Source: Novacetimonas pomaceti (GTDB taxonomy: Bacteria; Pseudomonadota; Alphaproteobacteria; Acetobacterales; Acetobacteraceae). Taken from it: DNA of 64,000 nt. The position numbers and the translations under genes were made by a program. The notes beneath the pieces were generated by a model. That model saw nothing but the letters and a program-made list of their open reading frames with translations, was not told where the DNA came from and did no database searches. The stretch is taken from assembly GCF_003207955.1 (NCBI RefSeq), contig NZ_NOXG01000012.1:13644-77643 (forward strand), in the 5' to 3' direction. Each line of letters begins with the position of its first letter. The stretch's first letter is position 1. Shown piece after piece: positions 18,085-27,650 of the stretch.

Positions 18085-19020
18085 ATGGGATCCCGGATCC
18101 TTATTGTCGGCGCAGGAGCTGTTGGCGGGTATTTTGGCGCCCGGCTGGCCACGGCGGGACATGATGTCACCTTTCTGGTGCGCCCGCGACGCAGGCAGCA
18201 GATTCACACCGAAGGCCTTTGCCTGATCAGCACCATGGGAGACGAAACCGTTCGCCCATCAATGGTCATGGCGAGTGAAATTGACGGTCCGTACGATATC
18301 GTCCTTCTCAGCGTGAAGGCCTATTCCCTTGATGCCGCGATGACTGACTTTGCCCCGGCCGTCGGTCCCGACACCCGCATCATCCCCCTGCTTAACGGCA
18401 TGCGACACCTCGACATGCTTGCGGCGCGGTTCGGCGCTTCCTCCGTCATGGGGGGGACATGCTTCATCGTCAGCAGACTGGACCAGCAGGGACGGATTAT
18501 CCAGACAGGCCCCCGGCCAAGGCTTTCCTTCGGTGAACTGGCCGGCGCGGATACGCCGCAGGATCGCACGATTGCGCAAACCCTTTCCGCGCCCGGGTTC
18601 GACACGGTGCTTTCATCCAATATCCTGCAGGATATGTGGAACAAATGGGTGCTGCTGGCGTCACTCGGCACCATATGCTGCCTGATGCGCGGAACGGTGG
18701 GGGAAATCGCAAGCCAGCCTTCCGGCCCGGATTTCGCGCGCGCGGTCATCGGCGAATGCACATCGGTCGCGACGAAGGCCGGATATCCACTGGCCAAAGA
18801 CAATGTCGAGGGTATCGTGCGAATGCTGACGAAGGCGGATTCCACCCTCACATCCTCCATGTATCGCGACCTGATGCAGGGCGCCCCGGTGGAGGCATGC
18901 CAGATCATTGGCGATCTGGTAAAACGTGCCCGCGCAGCACAGGTCTCAACCCCCATCCTGGAACTGGTCGACCTCAACCTGCGTGTCTATGAACGGCAAA
19001 GGCAGGACCGGGCCGGATAG
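18085..19020 (+). CDS. panE: 2-dehydropantoate 2-reductase
   Basis: A 311-residue NADPH-dependent ketopantoate reductase of coenzyme A synthesis. The N-terminal GAGAVGGYFGARLA is the classic PanE nucleotide site; the mid-region DMWNKWVLLASLGTICC and the later DLMQGAPVE match the C-terminal helical domain, including the catalytic Lys in the NKW stretch. The ATG at 18085 has GGGAG nine bases upstream. The upstream 270 bases, shared with the divergent gno gene, presumably hold both promoters. Many genomes have several paralogues, and some act on other 2-keto acids, so the exact role is a family-level call. Confidence 0.85.
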   Translation: MGSRILIVGAGAVGGYFGARLATAGHDVTFLVRPRRRQQIHTEGLCLISTMGDETVRPSMVMASEIDGPYDIVLLSVKAYSLDAAMTDFAPAVGPDTRIIPLLNGMRHLDMLAARFGASSVMGGTCFIVSRLDQQGRIIQTGPRPRLSFGELAGADTPQDRTIAQTLSAPGFDTVLSSNILQDMWNKWVLLASLGTICCLMRGTVGEIASQPSGPDFARAVIGECTSVATKAGYPLAKDNVEGIVRMLTKADSTLTSSMYRDLMQGAPVEACQIIGDLVKRARAAQVSTPILELVDLNLRVYERQRQDRAG

Positions 19021-19039
19021 GCCCCTGCCGCTCGTGTGT

Positions 19040-19309
19040 TTACATATCCAGCGTCAGGGATGGCGTGCGCGCGCGTGAGCAGCACAGGGCAATCGCGCGT
19101 TGCTGTTCGTCATCGCCCAGAACCGTGTCGCGATGATCGGCCTCCCCCGCCAGCAGGGGCACGACACACGCGCCACACATGCCCTCCTCGCACGCCACCG
19201 CCACATCAATCCCCGCATCCAGCAGGGCATTTGCGATGCTCTGTCCCGCAGACACGTGAACGGTCCGGCCGGAACGGGCCAGCACGACATCGAATGCCTG
19301 ATCCGACAT
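19040..19309 (-). CDS. Orphan plant-type [2Fe-2S] ferredoxin
   Basis: 89 residues equal to just the C-terminal ferredoxin domain of phthalate/vanillate-type oxygenase reductases (VanB). Cluster ligands are Cys40, Cys45, Cys48 and Cys76 or Cys77, in the pattern CEEGMCGAC then ALCCSR; the protein ends TLDM as VanB does. The start at 19309 has GGAG six bases upstream, so it looks translated on its own. No FMN or NAD domain is visible upstream and no oxygenase gene is nearby, so its partner is unknown. It may be a decay product of a vanB gene or an independent small ferredoxin. Confidence 0.7.
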   Translation of the reverse strand: MSDQAFDVVLARSGRTVHVSAGQSIANALLDAGIDVAVACEEGMCGACVVPLLAGEADHRDTVLGDDEQQRAIALCCSRARTPSLTLDM

Positions 19310-19785
19310 GGTATTCTCCACTCTTGCCATCCGCGTGGGACGAAAAGGTTCCTGATGGCCCTGATCCGCGCGCCGGCCGGTGGCGGGCGCGTGGGAAAAG
19401 CGGCCTTCATGAACCCATCCGGATCACGCGGCATGATGATTACATCACCATCCGGGGCATGCAATGGCCCGGACGAGGCAATCGCGCAGGGCGGGGACGA
19501 GAGGAAATATAACCATCCCCACCCTGCCCCGCCGTGCATGAATGCGGCCGGGCAGGACAGGAAACGGCAACACATCGGATATGTATTGTCAGGGACAGGG
19601 AAAGCAGGATTGAACGGAAAGCGGGAGTGGAACAGAAACTACAGGATATCCGTATTCCCGGTTTCATGCCCGACGGCCCCTGGCCTCCCTGCAGTTCCCG
19701 TTGCAGGGAGGCCTTTTTGACGGGGGCAGACGCCATGCCGGGGATGCCAACGGATCATCCCCGGCACCACCATGCGCAATAGCGG
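19310..19785. other. Intergenic region with an orphan plus-strand terminator
   Basis: 476 bases between the ferredoxin start and the aldehyde dehydrogenase stop. Overlapping frames here have no recognisable protein content. A strong plus-strand terminator lies at 19682-19718 (separate entry) with no plus-strand gene just before it, so a small RNA is possible. Confidence 0.4.
19682..19718 (+). terminator. Strong rho-independent terminator
   Basis: GGCCTCCCTGCA (19682-19693), an eight-base loop, and TGCAGGGAGGCC (19702-19713) form a perfect 12-bp GC-rich stem, followed by TTTTT. The nearest plus-strand gene, panE, ends about 660 bases upstream. It may also mark the 3' end of the minus-strand aldehyde dehydrogenase message as a plain hairpin. 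Confidence 0.85.
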
Positions 19786-21156
19786 TCAGGCCGGCGTATG
19801 GATCAGTTTCTTGTTGAGGAACTCCTCGATCCCAAGCGAGGAAAGCTCACGCCCATATCCCGAATTCTTGACGCCGCCGAAAGGCAGTCCGGGTGCTGTC
19901 CATGTGGAACGGTTGATGAAGACCATGCCTGTCTCGATCTGGCTGGCGACACGTTTGCCACGTTCGATATCCGTCGTGATGACGGAACCGCCCAGGCCAT
20001 AAGGCGAGTCATTGGCAAGGTCGATCGCCGCCTGCTCGTCCGGGACGCGGAAGATCAGGGCGACAGGTGCGAAAAACTCCTGATAGAAAGCGGGATTATC
20101 CTTGGTGATGTTCTCAAGGATGGTCGCCTGCAGGAAATAGCCCGGCCGTTCGACGCGCTTGCCGCCGGTTATGACGCGTGCGCCATGCGCCACCGCCGTT
20201 TCGATCTGGCCAAGCACGAGTTTCAGCGCGCTTTCACTGCAAAGCGGGCCAAGGGTCGTTTTTTCATCCATCGGGTCGCCGACGACCAGCTTTTCAAGTT
20301 CCGCCTTGAACCGCGCCACGAACGTATCGGCGATTTTTTCATGCACGATGAAGCGCTTGGCCGCCACGCAGCACTGCCCGGTATTGTTCATCCGGCCCCA
20401 GACCGCCCATTTCACCGCGACATCCATGTCGGCGTCATCCAGCACGATGAAGGCGTCGCTGCCACCAAGTTCCATGGTGTTTTTCTTGAGCGCGCTGCCT
20501 GCTTCCGCGGCAACCGCCTTGCCCGCGCGTTCACTGCCGGTCAGGGCCACACCACGCACGCGCGGGTCGGCCACGACGGTTGCGGACTGTTCATTGGTGA
20601 TGAACACATTCGAATATGTCCCTTCGGGCGCACCGGCATCGGCGAACAGTTCTTCAAACATGACGGCGCATTGCGGCACGCCGGGCGCGTGCTTGACGAT
20701 CAGTACATTGCCCGCCATCAGGTTCGGACCCGCCACGCGCGCCAGCTGGTAATATGGAAAATTCCACGGTTCGATACAGAACACGATGCCAATGGGCTGG
20801 CTGATGATTGTCGCCTTCCCATCATTGACCTTCAGATCGACAGGGGCGAGGAATTTTTCCGCATTATCCGCGTAATAATCAAGGATATCGGCGCTCAGGT
20901 CCACTTCCGCCTGGGCCTCGCGGAACAGCTTGCCCATTTCGACGGTAATCGGCGTGGCGAACGCGTCGCGGTTATGCCGCATGATTTCAGCGGCCTTGTG
21001 CAGGACCTCCCTGCGCTGCGCAAAGCTCTTCTTGCGCCAGTTGTTCCTGTAGGTGGCATCGGCCGTTGCGACGATACCGGACAGCTGGGCATCCGAATGG
21101 AGGTCGAATGTCTTGAGCGTTTCTTCCGTGTACGGATTTATGGTCTGGTATTTCAT
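19786..21156 (-). CDS. NAD(P)-dependent aldehyde dehydrogenase, succinate-semialdehyde type
   Basis: 456 residues, full length for the family, oxidising an aldehyde to its acid in the cytoplasm. Catalytic Glu229 (MELGGSD) and Cys263 (NNTGQCC) are present, and the coenzyme region shows PIGIVFCIEPWNFPYY. The GGSDAFIV and NNTGQCCVAAKR versions are typical of the NAD-dependent succinate-semialdehyde dehydrogenase group, but substrate assignment within this group is unreliable. The frame is open upstream to 21252; the ATG at 21156 (MKYQTINPYT) is chosen because GGGAGG lies upstream and the family begins there. It is monocistronic, with a palindromic candidate operator at 21278-21297. Confidence 0.87.
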   Translation of the reverse strand: MKYQTINPYTEETLKTFDLHSDAQLSGIVATADATYRNNWRKKSFAQRREVLHKAAEIMRHNRDAFATPITVEMGKLFREAQAEVDLSADILDYYADNAEKFLAPVDLKVNDGKATIISQPIGIVFCIEPWNFPYYQLARVAGPNLMAGNVLIVKHAPGVPQCAVMFEELFADAGAPEGTYSNVFITNEQSATVVADPRVRGVALTGSERAGKAVAAEAGSALKKNTMELGGSDAFIVLDDADMDVAVKWAVWGRMNNTGQCCVAAKRFIVHEKIADTFVARFKAELEKLVVGDPMDEKTTLGPLCSESALKLVLGQIETAVAHGARVITGGKRVERPGYFLQATILENITKDNPAFYQEFFAPVALIFRVPDEQAAIDLANDSPYGLGGSVITTDIERGKRVASQIETGMVFINRSTWTAPGLPFGGVKNSGYGRELSSLGIEEFLNKKLIHTPA

Positions 21157-21277
21157 GGTAAAACGGTTTCCTCCCGATATTTTTTCTACGGCCAACCTGA
21201 AATTACTTCGGCCGTAGCCACGGCATGCCCGTCGTGATGTGAAATTGCGCAACTGGTGGCGGGCTGGTCAGCCATGT

Positions 21278-21297
21278 CTATATACTAGCATATATAG
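21278..21297. promoter_or_regulatory. Palindromic candidate operator of the aldehyde dehydrogenase gene
   Basis: CTATATA (21278-21284), six bases, then TATATAG (21291-21297): perfect 7-bp arms about 120-140 bases upstream of the gene start, in otherwise GC-rich DNA. The form suits a dimeric repressor or activator. The regulator is unknown. Confidence 0.35.
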
Positions 21298-21579
21298 TCA
21301 TGGTCGTACAACAATGTCTTTCACGCTCAATATCACGTGAAATTCGTTATTATGACTGGGAGTTATGCATTCAGGTCAGAACTGCGCACCCTTGCCCATC
21401 CCTGCCGGATGGTGGGGCGCGGGACCGAAAGGTTGTGATCCCGGCTTTTCCATGCGGGATCAGGTTTCAGGAAATGTGACGCATATATCAGTAATATAGC
21501 ATCCATTTATGGAAATATCTGGCATGCACGTACCATTACCCATCCACACATGGTATCGGCGCGGACATGCCAGATATGC

Positions 21580-21624
21580 CCTGTCGCCCGCAGTTCCTTT
21601 TAAAAGAAACAGCAGGGCGACAGG
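21580..21624. repeat. 45-base inverted repeat downstream of the MDR oxidoreductase gene
   Basis: CCTGTCGCCC (21580-21589) pairs with GGGCGACAGG (21615-21624), and the interior GTTCCTTTTAAAAGAAAC nearly continues the stem. There is no T run on the minus strand after it, so it would be an unusual terminator for the gene ending at 21662. Confidence 0.55.
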
Positions 21625-21661
21625 AAAAAGCCGAAGATGGCCCGGCCAGGGAGATGCGTGG

Positions 21662-22669
21662 TCAGAATTCCAGGCAGATTTTCCCGAAATGCCGGTTGCT
21701 TTCCTGATACCTGAAGGCTGCGACAATATCCTTCAGCGCAAACGAACGGTCGATGACCGGACGGATGGCGCAGCTTTCAAAGGCCCGCACCATCGCCTGC
21801 TGGTCAACCCGGCAGCCCACCAGCACCCCCTGCAGCCGGAACTGCTTCAGCAGCATCGGCACGACTTCCAGCCGGCCCGAAACCCCGCTGAGGATACCGA
21901 TCGTGGAAATATGGCCCGCCACCCGGATCGCCGCCATCGACTGTTCAAGGGTCGAGGGGCCACCGACCTCGATGATATGATCGACCCCTTTTCCACCCGT
22001 CAGGTCCCACGCGGTTTTGCCCCATGTCGCATCTTCGCGATAATTGATCAGGTGATCCGCGCCAAGTTCGCGCAGGCGCTCCAGTTTCTCACCGCTGGAG
22101 GATGTCGCGATCACTGTTGCGCCCGCCATCTTCGCGAACTGGAGCGCGAAGATCGAGACACCGCCAGTCCCCTGCACCAGGACCGTATCGCCCGGCTTTA
22201 TATGGTCATCGACAAACAGCGCGCGCCATGCCGTCAGGCCCGCGGTCGTCAGGGTGGCTGCCTCGGCATGGGTCCAGCCCGCTGGCGCGCGGGTGAATGA
22301 CGTGGCGGCGGCCGTGACCTCTTCACGGGCATAGCCGTCGATGCCATCCCCCGGAACCGTGGCGAATCCGATGACTTCTGGCGCGCCGGAAAGCCATGTC
22401 GGGAAAAATGTGCTGACCACCCGGTCCCCTGGCGCGAATTCCGTCACGCCCGGTCCGACTTCCACCACGTCGCCCGCGCCATCCGCCATGGGAATTCGTG
22501 GCGTCGTGGGTCCCCACATGCCGCTGACGACGGCGTAATCATGATAATTCAGGGACGAGGCATGCAACCTTACCCGTATTTCGCCCGGGCCGGGCGGGCG
22601 CGATGCCACATCGACGATGCCAACGTTCGCAAATCCCCCGGGTGGCTGCACCATGATCGCCTGTGGCAT
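21662..22669 (-). CDS. MDR-superfamily NAD(P)-dependent oxidoreductase (zinc alcohol dehydrogenase/quinone oxidoreductase-like)
   Basis: 335 residues of the medium-chain dehydrogenase fold. Visible are LHASSLNYHDYAVVSG, GDRVVSTFFPTW, the coenzyme site VQGTGGVSIFALQFAK, and GADHLINYRED. The Cys/His zinc set of classical alcohol dehydrogenases is not evident at the N-terminus (SSLNYHD in place of GICGSD), so it may be zinc-free and act as a quinone or enoyl reductase. The ATG at 22669 has an excellent AGGAGAGGTGA upstream; the open frame to 22738 is discounted. It is divergent from lhr, with about 136 bases between the starts. Confidence 0.8.
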   Translation of the reverse strand: MPQAIMVQPPGGFANVGIVDVASRPPGPGEIRVRLHASSLNYHDYAVVSGMWGPTTPRIPMADGAGDVVEVGPGVTEFAPGDRVVSTFFPTWLSGAPEVIGFATVPGDGIDGYAREEVTAAATSFTRAPAGWTHAEAATLTTAGLTAWRALFVDDHIKPGDTVLVQGTGGVSIFALQFAKMAGATVIATSSSGEKLERLRELGADHLINYREDATWGKTAWDLTGGKGVDHIIEVGGPSTLEQSMAAIRVAGHISTIGILSGVSGRLEVVPMLLKQFRLQGVLVGCRVDQQAMVRAFESCAIRPVIDRSFALKDIVAAFRYQESNRHFGKICLEF

Positions 22670-22805
22670 GATCACCTCTCCTTGTTTCGTGAACGACCGG
22701 GATATCAGAGGCCGCAAGCGATTTCCAATCCGCGACACCCGTCATCCGGTCCCCGCACATCGTTCCCGGACAGGTACTGATGCAGGACGCCGCGCATGTT
22801 ATGAC

Positions 22806-25800
22806 ATGTCCGCCATGTTCCGACATGAACCACACCGACCGGAGGCCACGCCCATTTCCCGCAAGCGCACCCGACAGCCTGACGCCTTCCGCGAAAGCCT
22901 TGCGTCATTCACGCCTTCGACGCGCGCATGGTTCCGTGACACCTTTGGCGCCCCTACCCCCGTGCAGAGCGCCGCATGGACGGAAATCCGCAAGGGGAAA
23001 TGCGTCCTTGTCATCGCGCCCACGGGTTCGGGAAAGACCCTTGCCGCGTTTCTTCAGGCCATCGACAGCCTTTTCAGCGCGGGCGAAACCGCGCCGCCCG
23101 TTTCCACCGGACGCTCCCGGACGACGACAGGGGTCATCTATATCTCCCCCATCAAGGCGCTTGGCGCGGATGTGCAGCGTAACCTGCGCATTCCCCTTGA
23201 TGGCGTCAGTGCGGCGCGTGAAAAGCTTGGCGCGCCGCCGGTCAGGATAACGGTCGGGATGCGCACCGGCGATACCACGCCGTCGGAACGCGCGGCCCTT
23301 GTCCGGCGACCGCCCGATATCCTGATCACCACGCCGGAATCCCTTTACCTGATGCTGACATCCAACGCCCGTGAAACGCTGCGGAATGTCAGCACCGTCA
23401 TCATTGACGAAATCCATGCCGTCGCCGGGACCAAGCGTGGCTCCCACCTTGCGCTGAGCCTTGAGCGGCTGGACCGCCTGCTGCAACGCCCGGCGCAGCG
23501 CATCGGCCTGTCCGCCACCGTGCGCCCGGTCGACCGGGTCGCGGGCTTCCTTGGCGGGGCGCAGCCGACAACCGTGGTCAATCCGGAATCGTCGCGCCGC
23601 CTGGAACTGCGCATTGTCGTCCCGGTGGAGGATATGGCCGACATCCCCGCCACCGGCGGTCCCATCGGCAACACGTCCCACCCCACCCAGACGGGATCGA
23701 TCTGGCCCCACGTGACCGCCCATATCCTTGATCAGATCGAGGACCGGCGTTCGACAATCGTCTTCGTCAATTCACGTGGTCTGGCCGAAAAGCTGACGGC
23801 ACGCCTGAACGAACTGTATGCCGAACGGCATGAGGCGCAGTCACCCACGCCCCCTGCGGCGCCTGTCAATTACGAGTCATGGTCCGGGGGGACGCAGGGG
23901 CGCGCGACCGGGGTCGCGCCGCTGATCGCGCGCTCCCACCATGGATCGGTGTCCAAGGAACAGCGCGGGGAAATAGAGGCCGCCCTGAAATCCGGCGAAC
24001 TGCGCTGCGTGGTCGCGACCTCCAGCCTTGAACTCGGCATCGACATGGGGCTGGTCGATCTGGTGATCCAGGTCGGCGCCCCCCCCACGGTGGCCAGCGG
24101 GCTTCAGCGTATCGGCCGGGCGGGCCATCAGGTGGGCGGCCTCTCGACCGGACTTGTCTATCCGCGTTCCCGGCGGGACCTGATCGATGCGACCGTGACG
24201 GCCCGCTGCATGCTCGAAGTCAGGCTGGAGGCAATCGCCCCGCCGCGCAACCCGCTCGACATCCTTGCGCAGCAGACGGTGGCCGCCGTCGCGATGGATA
24301 CGCTGGGGGTGGAGGACTGGTTTGCGACCGTCAGGCGGGCCTGGCCGTTTCATGAACTGTCGCGCAAGGCCTTCGACGCCACGCTTGAAATGCTGGCGGG
24401 GCAGTACCCATCCGACGAATTCGCCGAATTCCGCCCCCGGCTGGTGTGGGACAGGAAAGAGGACACCCTGAGCGCGCGTCCGGGCGCGCGGCAACTTGCC
24501 GTCATCAGCGGGGGCACGATCCCCGATCGCGGCATGTTCAGCGTGATGCTTCCCGAAGGAGAGGAAAAAGCCGGCGCGCGCCGGGTCGGCGAACTGGACG
24601 AGGAGATGGTCTATGAATCCCGCGTGAATGATATCATCACGCTGGGTGCCTCTTCATGGCGGATACAGCAGATCACCAATGATCAGGTGATCGTCGTACC
24701 CGCCCCCGGACGTTCCGCGCGCCTGCCGTTCTGGCGTGGCGACGGTCCCGGCCGCCCCGCCGAACTGGGACAGGCGATCGGGCGGTTCCTGCGCGAACTC
24801 GACACGTCCATCGCGCACGCGGGGGAGAAGGATGCGGCCACCCGCCTTGCGGACACGCAGCTCAGGATGCTCGGCCTGGATGCCAATGCCGCGACCAACA
24901 TCGTGCGCTATGTGATGGAACAGCACGAGGCGACGGGCGTCGTGCCAACGGATGAAACCCTTGTCATCGAACGCTGCCGCGATGAAACCGGCGACTGGCG
25001 CGTCATCCTGCATTCCCCCTATGGCCGGCGCGTCCATGCCGCGTGGGCGCTGGCCGTGGCGGAACGGGCACGCGGAGCCTTCGGGATTGACCCGTCGGTG
25101 GTCGCCAGCGACGACGGTATCGTGGCGCGCGTGCCCGACGCGGGCGGACGCGTCCCGGGGGCCGGGCTTTTCACGTTCGATCCCGATCTCCTGCGGGGAT
25201 TCCTGACAAATGCCGTGGGGGGATCCGCGCTCTTTGCCTCGCGCTTTCGCGAATGCGCCGCGCGCGCGCTGCTCCTGCCGCGCCGCAATCCGGGCAAGCG
25301 GTCGCCGCTGTGGCAGCAGAGGCTGCGTTCGGCGCAGCTGCTGCAGGTGGCGCATGAGCATCGCGACTTTCCCATCCTTGTCGAAACCGCGCGGGAATGC
25401 CTGCAGGACGTCTATGACCTGGCGGCCCTGCATGACCTGATGGGCGGCCTGCAGGCGGGAAAGATCGCCCTGGTCGAAGTGACGACCGAAACCCCCTCCC
25501 CGTTCGCCGCCACGCTGCTGTTCGGCTATGTCGCGCAGTTCATGTATTCCGATGATGCGCCGCTGGCCGAACGTCGCGCCTCCGTCCTGTCGCTGGATAC
25601 CGGCCTGCTTGACGACCTGCTGGGGCAGGTTGATTTCAGCGAAATCCTTGACCCCGAGGTCGTGGCGCTGGTCGGGCAGGAACTGGGCCGGACCCTTCCC
25701 GATCGGCGTGTCAGCGGCGCGGAAGGGATCGTGGACCTTCTGCGTGAACTCGGGCCGCTGACGCTGCCGCGCATCACCCGTAGCGTCGCGGAGGCGGAGG

Positions 25801-27650
25801 CCGAGAATGTCGGCGCGTATCTTCATGAACTGCAGCAGGCATCGCGCCTGATCGCGGTCGATATCGCGGGCGAGGAACACTGGGCGATCATCGAGGACGC
25901 GGGCAGGCTGCGCGATGCGCTTGGCGTACGACTTCCTGATGGCATTCCCGATGCGTTCCTGCGTCCGGCCGATGACCCGCTGCGCGACCTTCTTGCCCGT
26001 TACGCGCGCACCCATACGCCCTTTACGACCGGGGAAATCGCCAGCCATTTCGGGCTTGGGACGGTGGTGGCGGACAGGGGCCTGAACGAACTGTGCGACC
26101 GGGGCGCGGTCCTGAAAGGCAATTTCGGGGTCGAAAGAAAGCTGGAGGAGGAGGTTCCCTCCACCGTGGGCGACCTGCCTGTCGCGAAACATGAATGGGT
26201 ATCGGCGGAGGTGTTCCGCCGTCTGCGCCTGCGTTCGCTGCGCGCCGCGCGGGATGCCACGCGGCCCGTGCCGCCACAGGCCTATGTCCGCCTGCTGGCC
26301 GAACGGCATTACCTGTGTCCCGTGGTCGGGAGCACGGGGTTCGCTGACGCCGCGTCAATTCCCGGACAGGGATGCCTGGAGGGGGTGGATGGCGTCATGC
26401 GCGTCGTCGAACAGCTGGTTTCCCTGCCCCTGCCAGCCTCCCTTTGGGAAACGCATATCCTGCCTTCGCGCGTGCGTGACTATGCCCCGCACATGCTCGA
26501 CAGCCTGCTTGCCAGCGGTGATGTCATCTGGCTTGGGCACGGGACCATCGGTGACGATGACGGCCTTGTTTCCCTTCACCTGCGCGACATCGCGGAACAG
26601 ACGCTTCCCGCCGCCCCGTCGGTCCCGCCGGAGGAACTGTCCACGCTCCAGAACAGGATTCTGCGCATCATGGCGGATGGCGGTGCCTTTTTCGTGCGTC
26701 AGCTGCGTGACCTGCTGCATCCCGACGCCATGCCGCCAGCCGGGATGGAACGCGCCACGACCAGTGATATCCGCGCCGCCCTGTGGGGCCTTGCCTGGCA
26801 TGGCTATGTCTCGGCGGACAGCTTCGCGCCGCTCCGGCTGCTCATCACTCCGCGCGGGCCATCGCTGGCAGGGCGCAGGCCCGCGCGTCCCCTGCGGCGG
26901 CATGGCGGAATATGGACCCCATCCTCGCGCCTGCGTCCGCCTGGCGCCACGTTACAGGGCGCGTCACGCCACGAAGACGCCACGATGCCCGGCCGATGGT
27001 CCGTGATCCCCTACAGGCCATGCAGCGATACGGAGCGTGGACTGGCCGTGGTGGAAAAGCTGTTGGACAGGTACGCCATCGTGACCCGTGGGGCGACAAT
27101 GGCAGAAGACGTAAATGGCGGGTTTCCGGCGCTGCATCCCTTCCTGCGCCGCATGGAGGATGCGGGACATGTCCTGCGCGGGAGATTTGTGGAGGAACTG
27201 GGCGCGGCCCAGTTCGCAGATCGCGAGACGATCGACCGCCTGCGCGATCTGGCCACGCCCCCGACCGCCGAACCCGTCGCACTTGCCCTTGCCGCACTGG
27301 ATCCCGCCAACCCTTTTGGCACGATCCTGCCCTGGCCCGCGCACGGCACCGGCATACGACCGGTGCGGCGCAAGGGCGCGATCGTCGTCCTGTGCGACGG
27401 ATGTCTGGCACTTTATCTGTCGCATGGCGGGCGAAGCCTGCTGACATATTTCCAAGCGGATGCCCCCCGCGCCGCGGCCATGGCTTGCGCATCCTTCACG
27501 GCACTGGCGTCGATGCTGAAACGTGAAAAAAGAACCATGTTCACCGTGGAAACGATCAACGGGGAACCGGCAGGCCGCTCACCGCTGGTTCCCGACCTTC
27601 GGCAGGTCGGCTTCTCCGCACTGCCCAAAGGACTGGGATGGCGTGGCTGA
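22806..27650 (+). CDS. lhr: Lhr-family ATP-dependent helicase
   Basis: About 1,614 residues, a superfamily 2 3'-5' DNA/RNA helicase linked to DNA repair. Walker A APTGSGKT is at 71-78, the DEIH box at 201-204, the SAT-like motif LSATVRP follows, then VFVNSRGLAEKL and the motif V/VI block ATSSLELGIDMGLVDLVIQ...QRIGRAGH. After the helicase core come the winged-helix and the long Lhr C-terminal regions (SRFRECAARALLLPRR; a further core block near residues 1380-1600). The start is uncertain: ATGs at 22806 and 22815 both lack a good ribosome site, and the frame stays open to 22617. The stop codon is part of a terminator stem. Confidence 0.9.
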   Translation: MSAMFRHEPHRPEATPISRKRTRQPDAFRESLASFTPSTRAWFRDTFGAPTPVQSAAWTEIRKGKCVLVIAPTGSGKTLAAFLQAIDSLFSAGETAPPVSTGRSRTTTGVIYISPIKALGADVQRNLRIPLDGVSAAREKLGAPPVRITVGMRTGDTTPSERAALVRRPPDILITTPESLYLMLTSNARETLRNVSTVIIDEIHAVAGTKRGSHLALSLERLDRLLQRPAQRIGLSATVRPVDRVAGFLGGAQPTTVVNPESSRRLELRIVVPVEDMADIPATGGPIGNTSHPTQTGSIWPHVTAHILDQIEDRRSTIVFVNSRGLAEKLTARLNELYAERHEAQSPTPPAAPVNYESWSGGTQGRATGVAPLIARSHHGSVSKEQRGEIEAALKSGELRCVVATSSLELGIDMGLVDLVIQVGAPPTVASGLQRIGRAGHQVGGLSTGLVYPRSRRDLIDATVTARCMLEVRLEAIAPPRNPLDILAQQTVAAVAMDTLGVEDWFATVRRAWPFHELSRKAFDATLEMLAGQYPSDEFAEFRPRLVWDRKEDTLSARPGARQLAVISGGTIPDRGMFSVMLPEGEEKAGARRVGELDEEMVYESRVNDIITLGASSWRIQQITNDQVIVVPAPGRSARLPFWRGDGPGRPAELGQAIGRFLRELDTSIAHAGEKDAATRLADTQLRMLGLDANAATNIVRYVMEQHEATGVVPTDETLVIERCRDETGDWRVILHSPYGRRVHAAWALAVAERARGAFGIDPSVVASDDGIVARVPDAGGRVPGAGLFTFDPDLLRGFLTNAVGGSALFASRFRECAARALLLPRRNPGKRSPLWQQRLRSAQLLQVAHEHRDFPILVETARECLQDVYDLAALHDLMGGLQAGKIALVEVTTETPSPFAATLLFGYVAQFMYSDDAPLAERRASVLSLDTGLLDDLLGQVDFSEILDPEVVALVGQELGRTLPDRRVSGAEGIVDLLRELGPLTLPRITRSVAEAEAENVGAYLHELQQASRLIAVDIAGEEHWAIIEDAGRLRDALGVRLPDGIPDAFLRPADDPLRDLLARYARTHTPFTTGEIASHFGLGTVVADRGLNELCDRGAVLKGNFGVERKLEEEVPSTVGDLPVAKHEWVSAEVFRRLRLRSLRAARDATRPVPPQAYVRLLAERHYLCPVVGSTGFADAASIPGQGCLEGVDGVMRVVEQLVSLPLPASLWETHILPSRVRDYAPHMLDSLLASGDVIWLGHGTIGDDDGLVSLHLRDIAEQTLPAAPSVPPEELSTLQNRILRIMADGGAFFVRQLRDLLHPDAMPPAGMERATTSDIRAALWGLAWHGYVSADSFAPLRLLITPRGPSLAGRRPARPLRRHGGIWTPSSRLRPPGATLQGASRHEDATMPGRWSVIPYRPCSDTERGLAVVEKLLDRYAIVTRGATMAEDVNGGFPALHPFLRRMEDAGHVLRGRFVEELGAAQFADRETIDRLRDLATPPTAEPVALALAALDPANPFGTILPWPAHGTGIRPVRRKGAIVVLCDGCLALYLSHGGRSLLTYFQADAPRAAAMACASFTALASMLKREKRTMFTVETINGEPAGRSPLVPDLRQVGFSALPKGLGWRG

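Larger units (their letters stand above)
21157..21661. other. Intergenic region upstream of the aldehyde dehydrogenase
   Basis: 505 bases between the aldehyde dehydrogenase start and the MDR oxidoreductase stop. It holds the AT-rich palindrome at 21278-21297 and, next to the MDR gene, a long inverted repeat (21580-21624). Nothing protein-like was recognised. Confidence 0.5.

Noticed and set aside
19798..21237. 479-residue plus-strand ORF
   Set aside because: Antisense of the aldehyde dehydrogenase gene, whose motifs are unmistakable.
24654..26309. 551-residue minus-strand ORF
   Set aside because: Antisense of lhr; no conserved motif.
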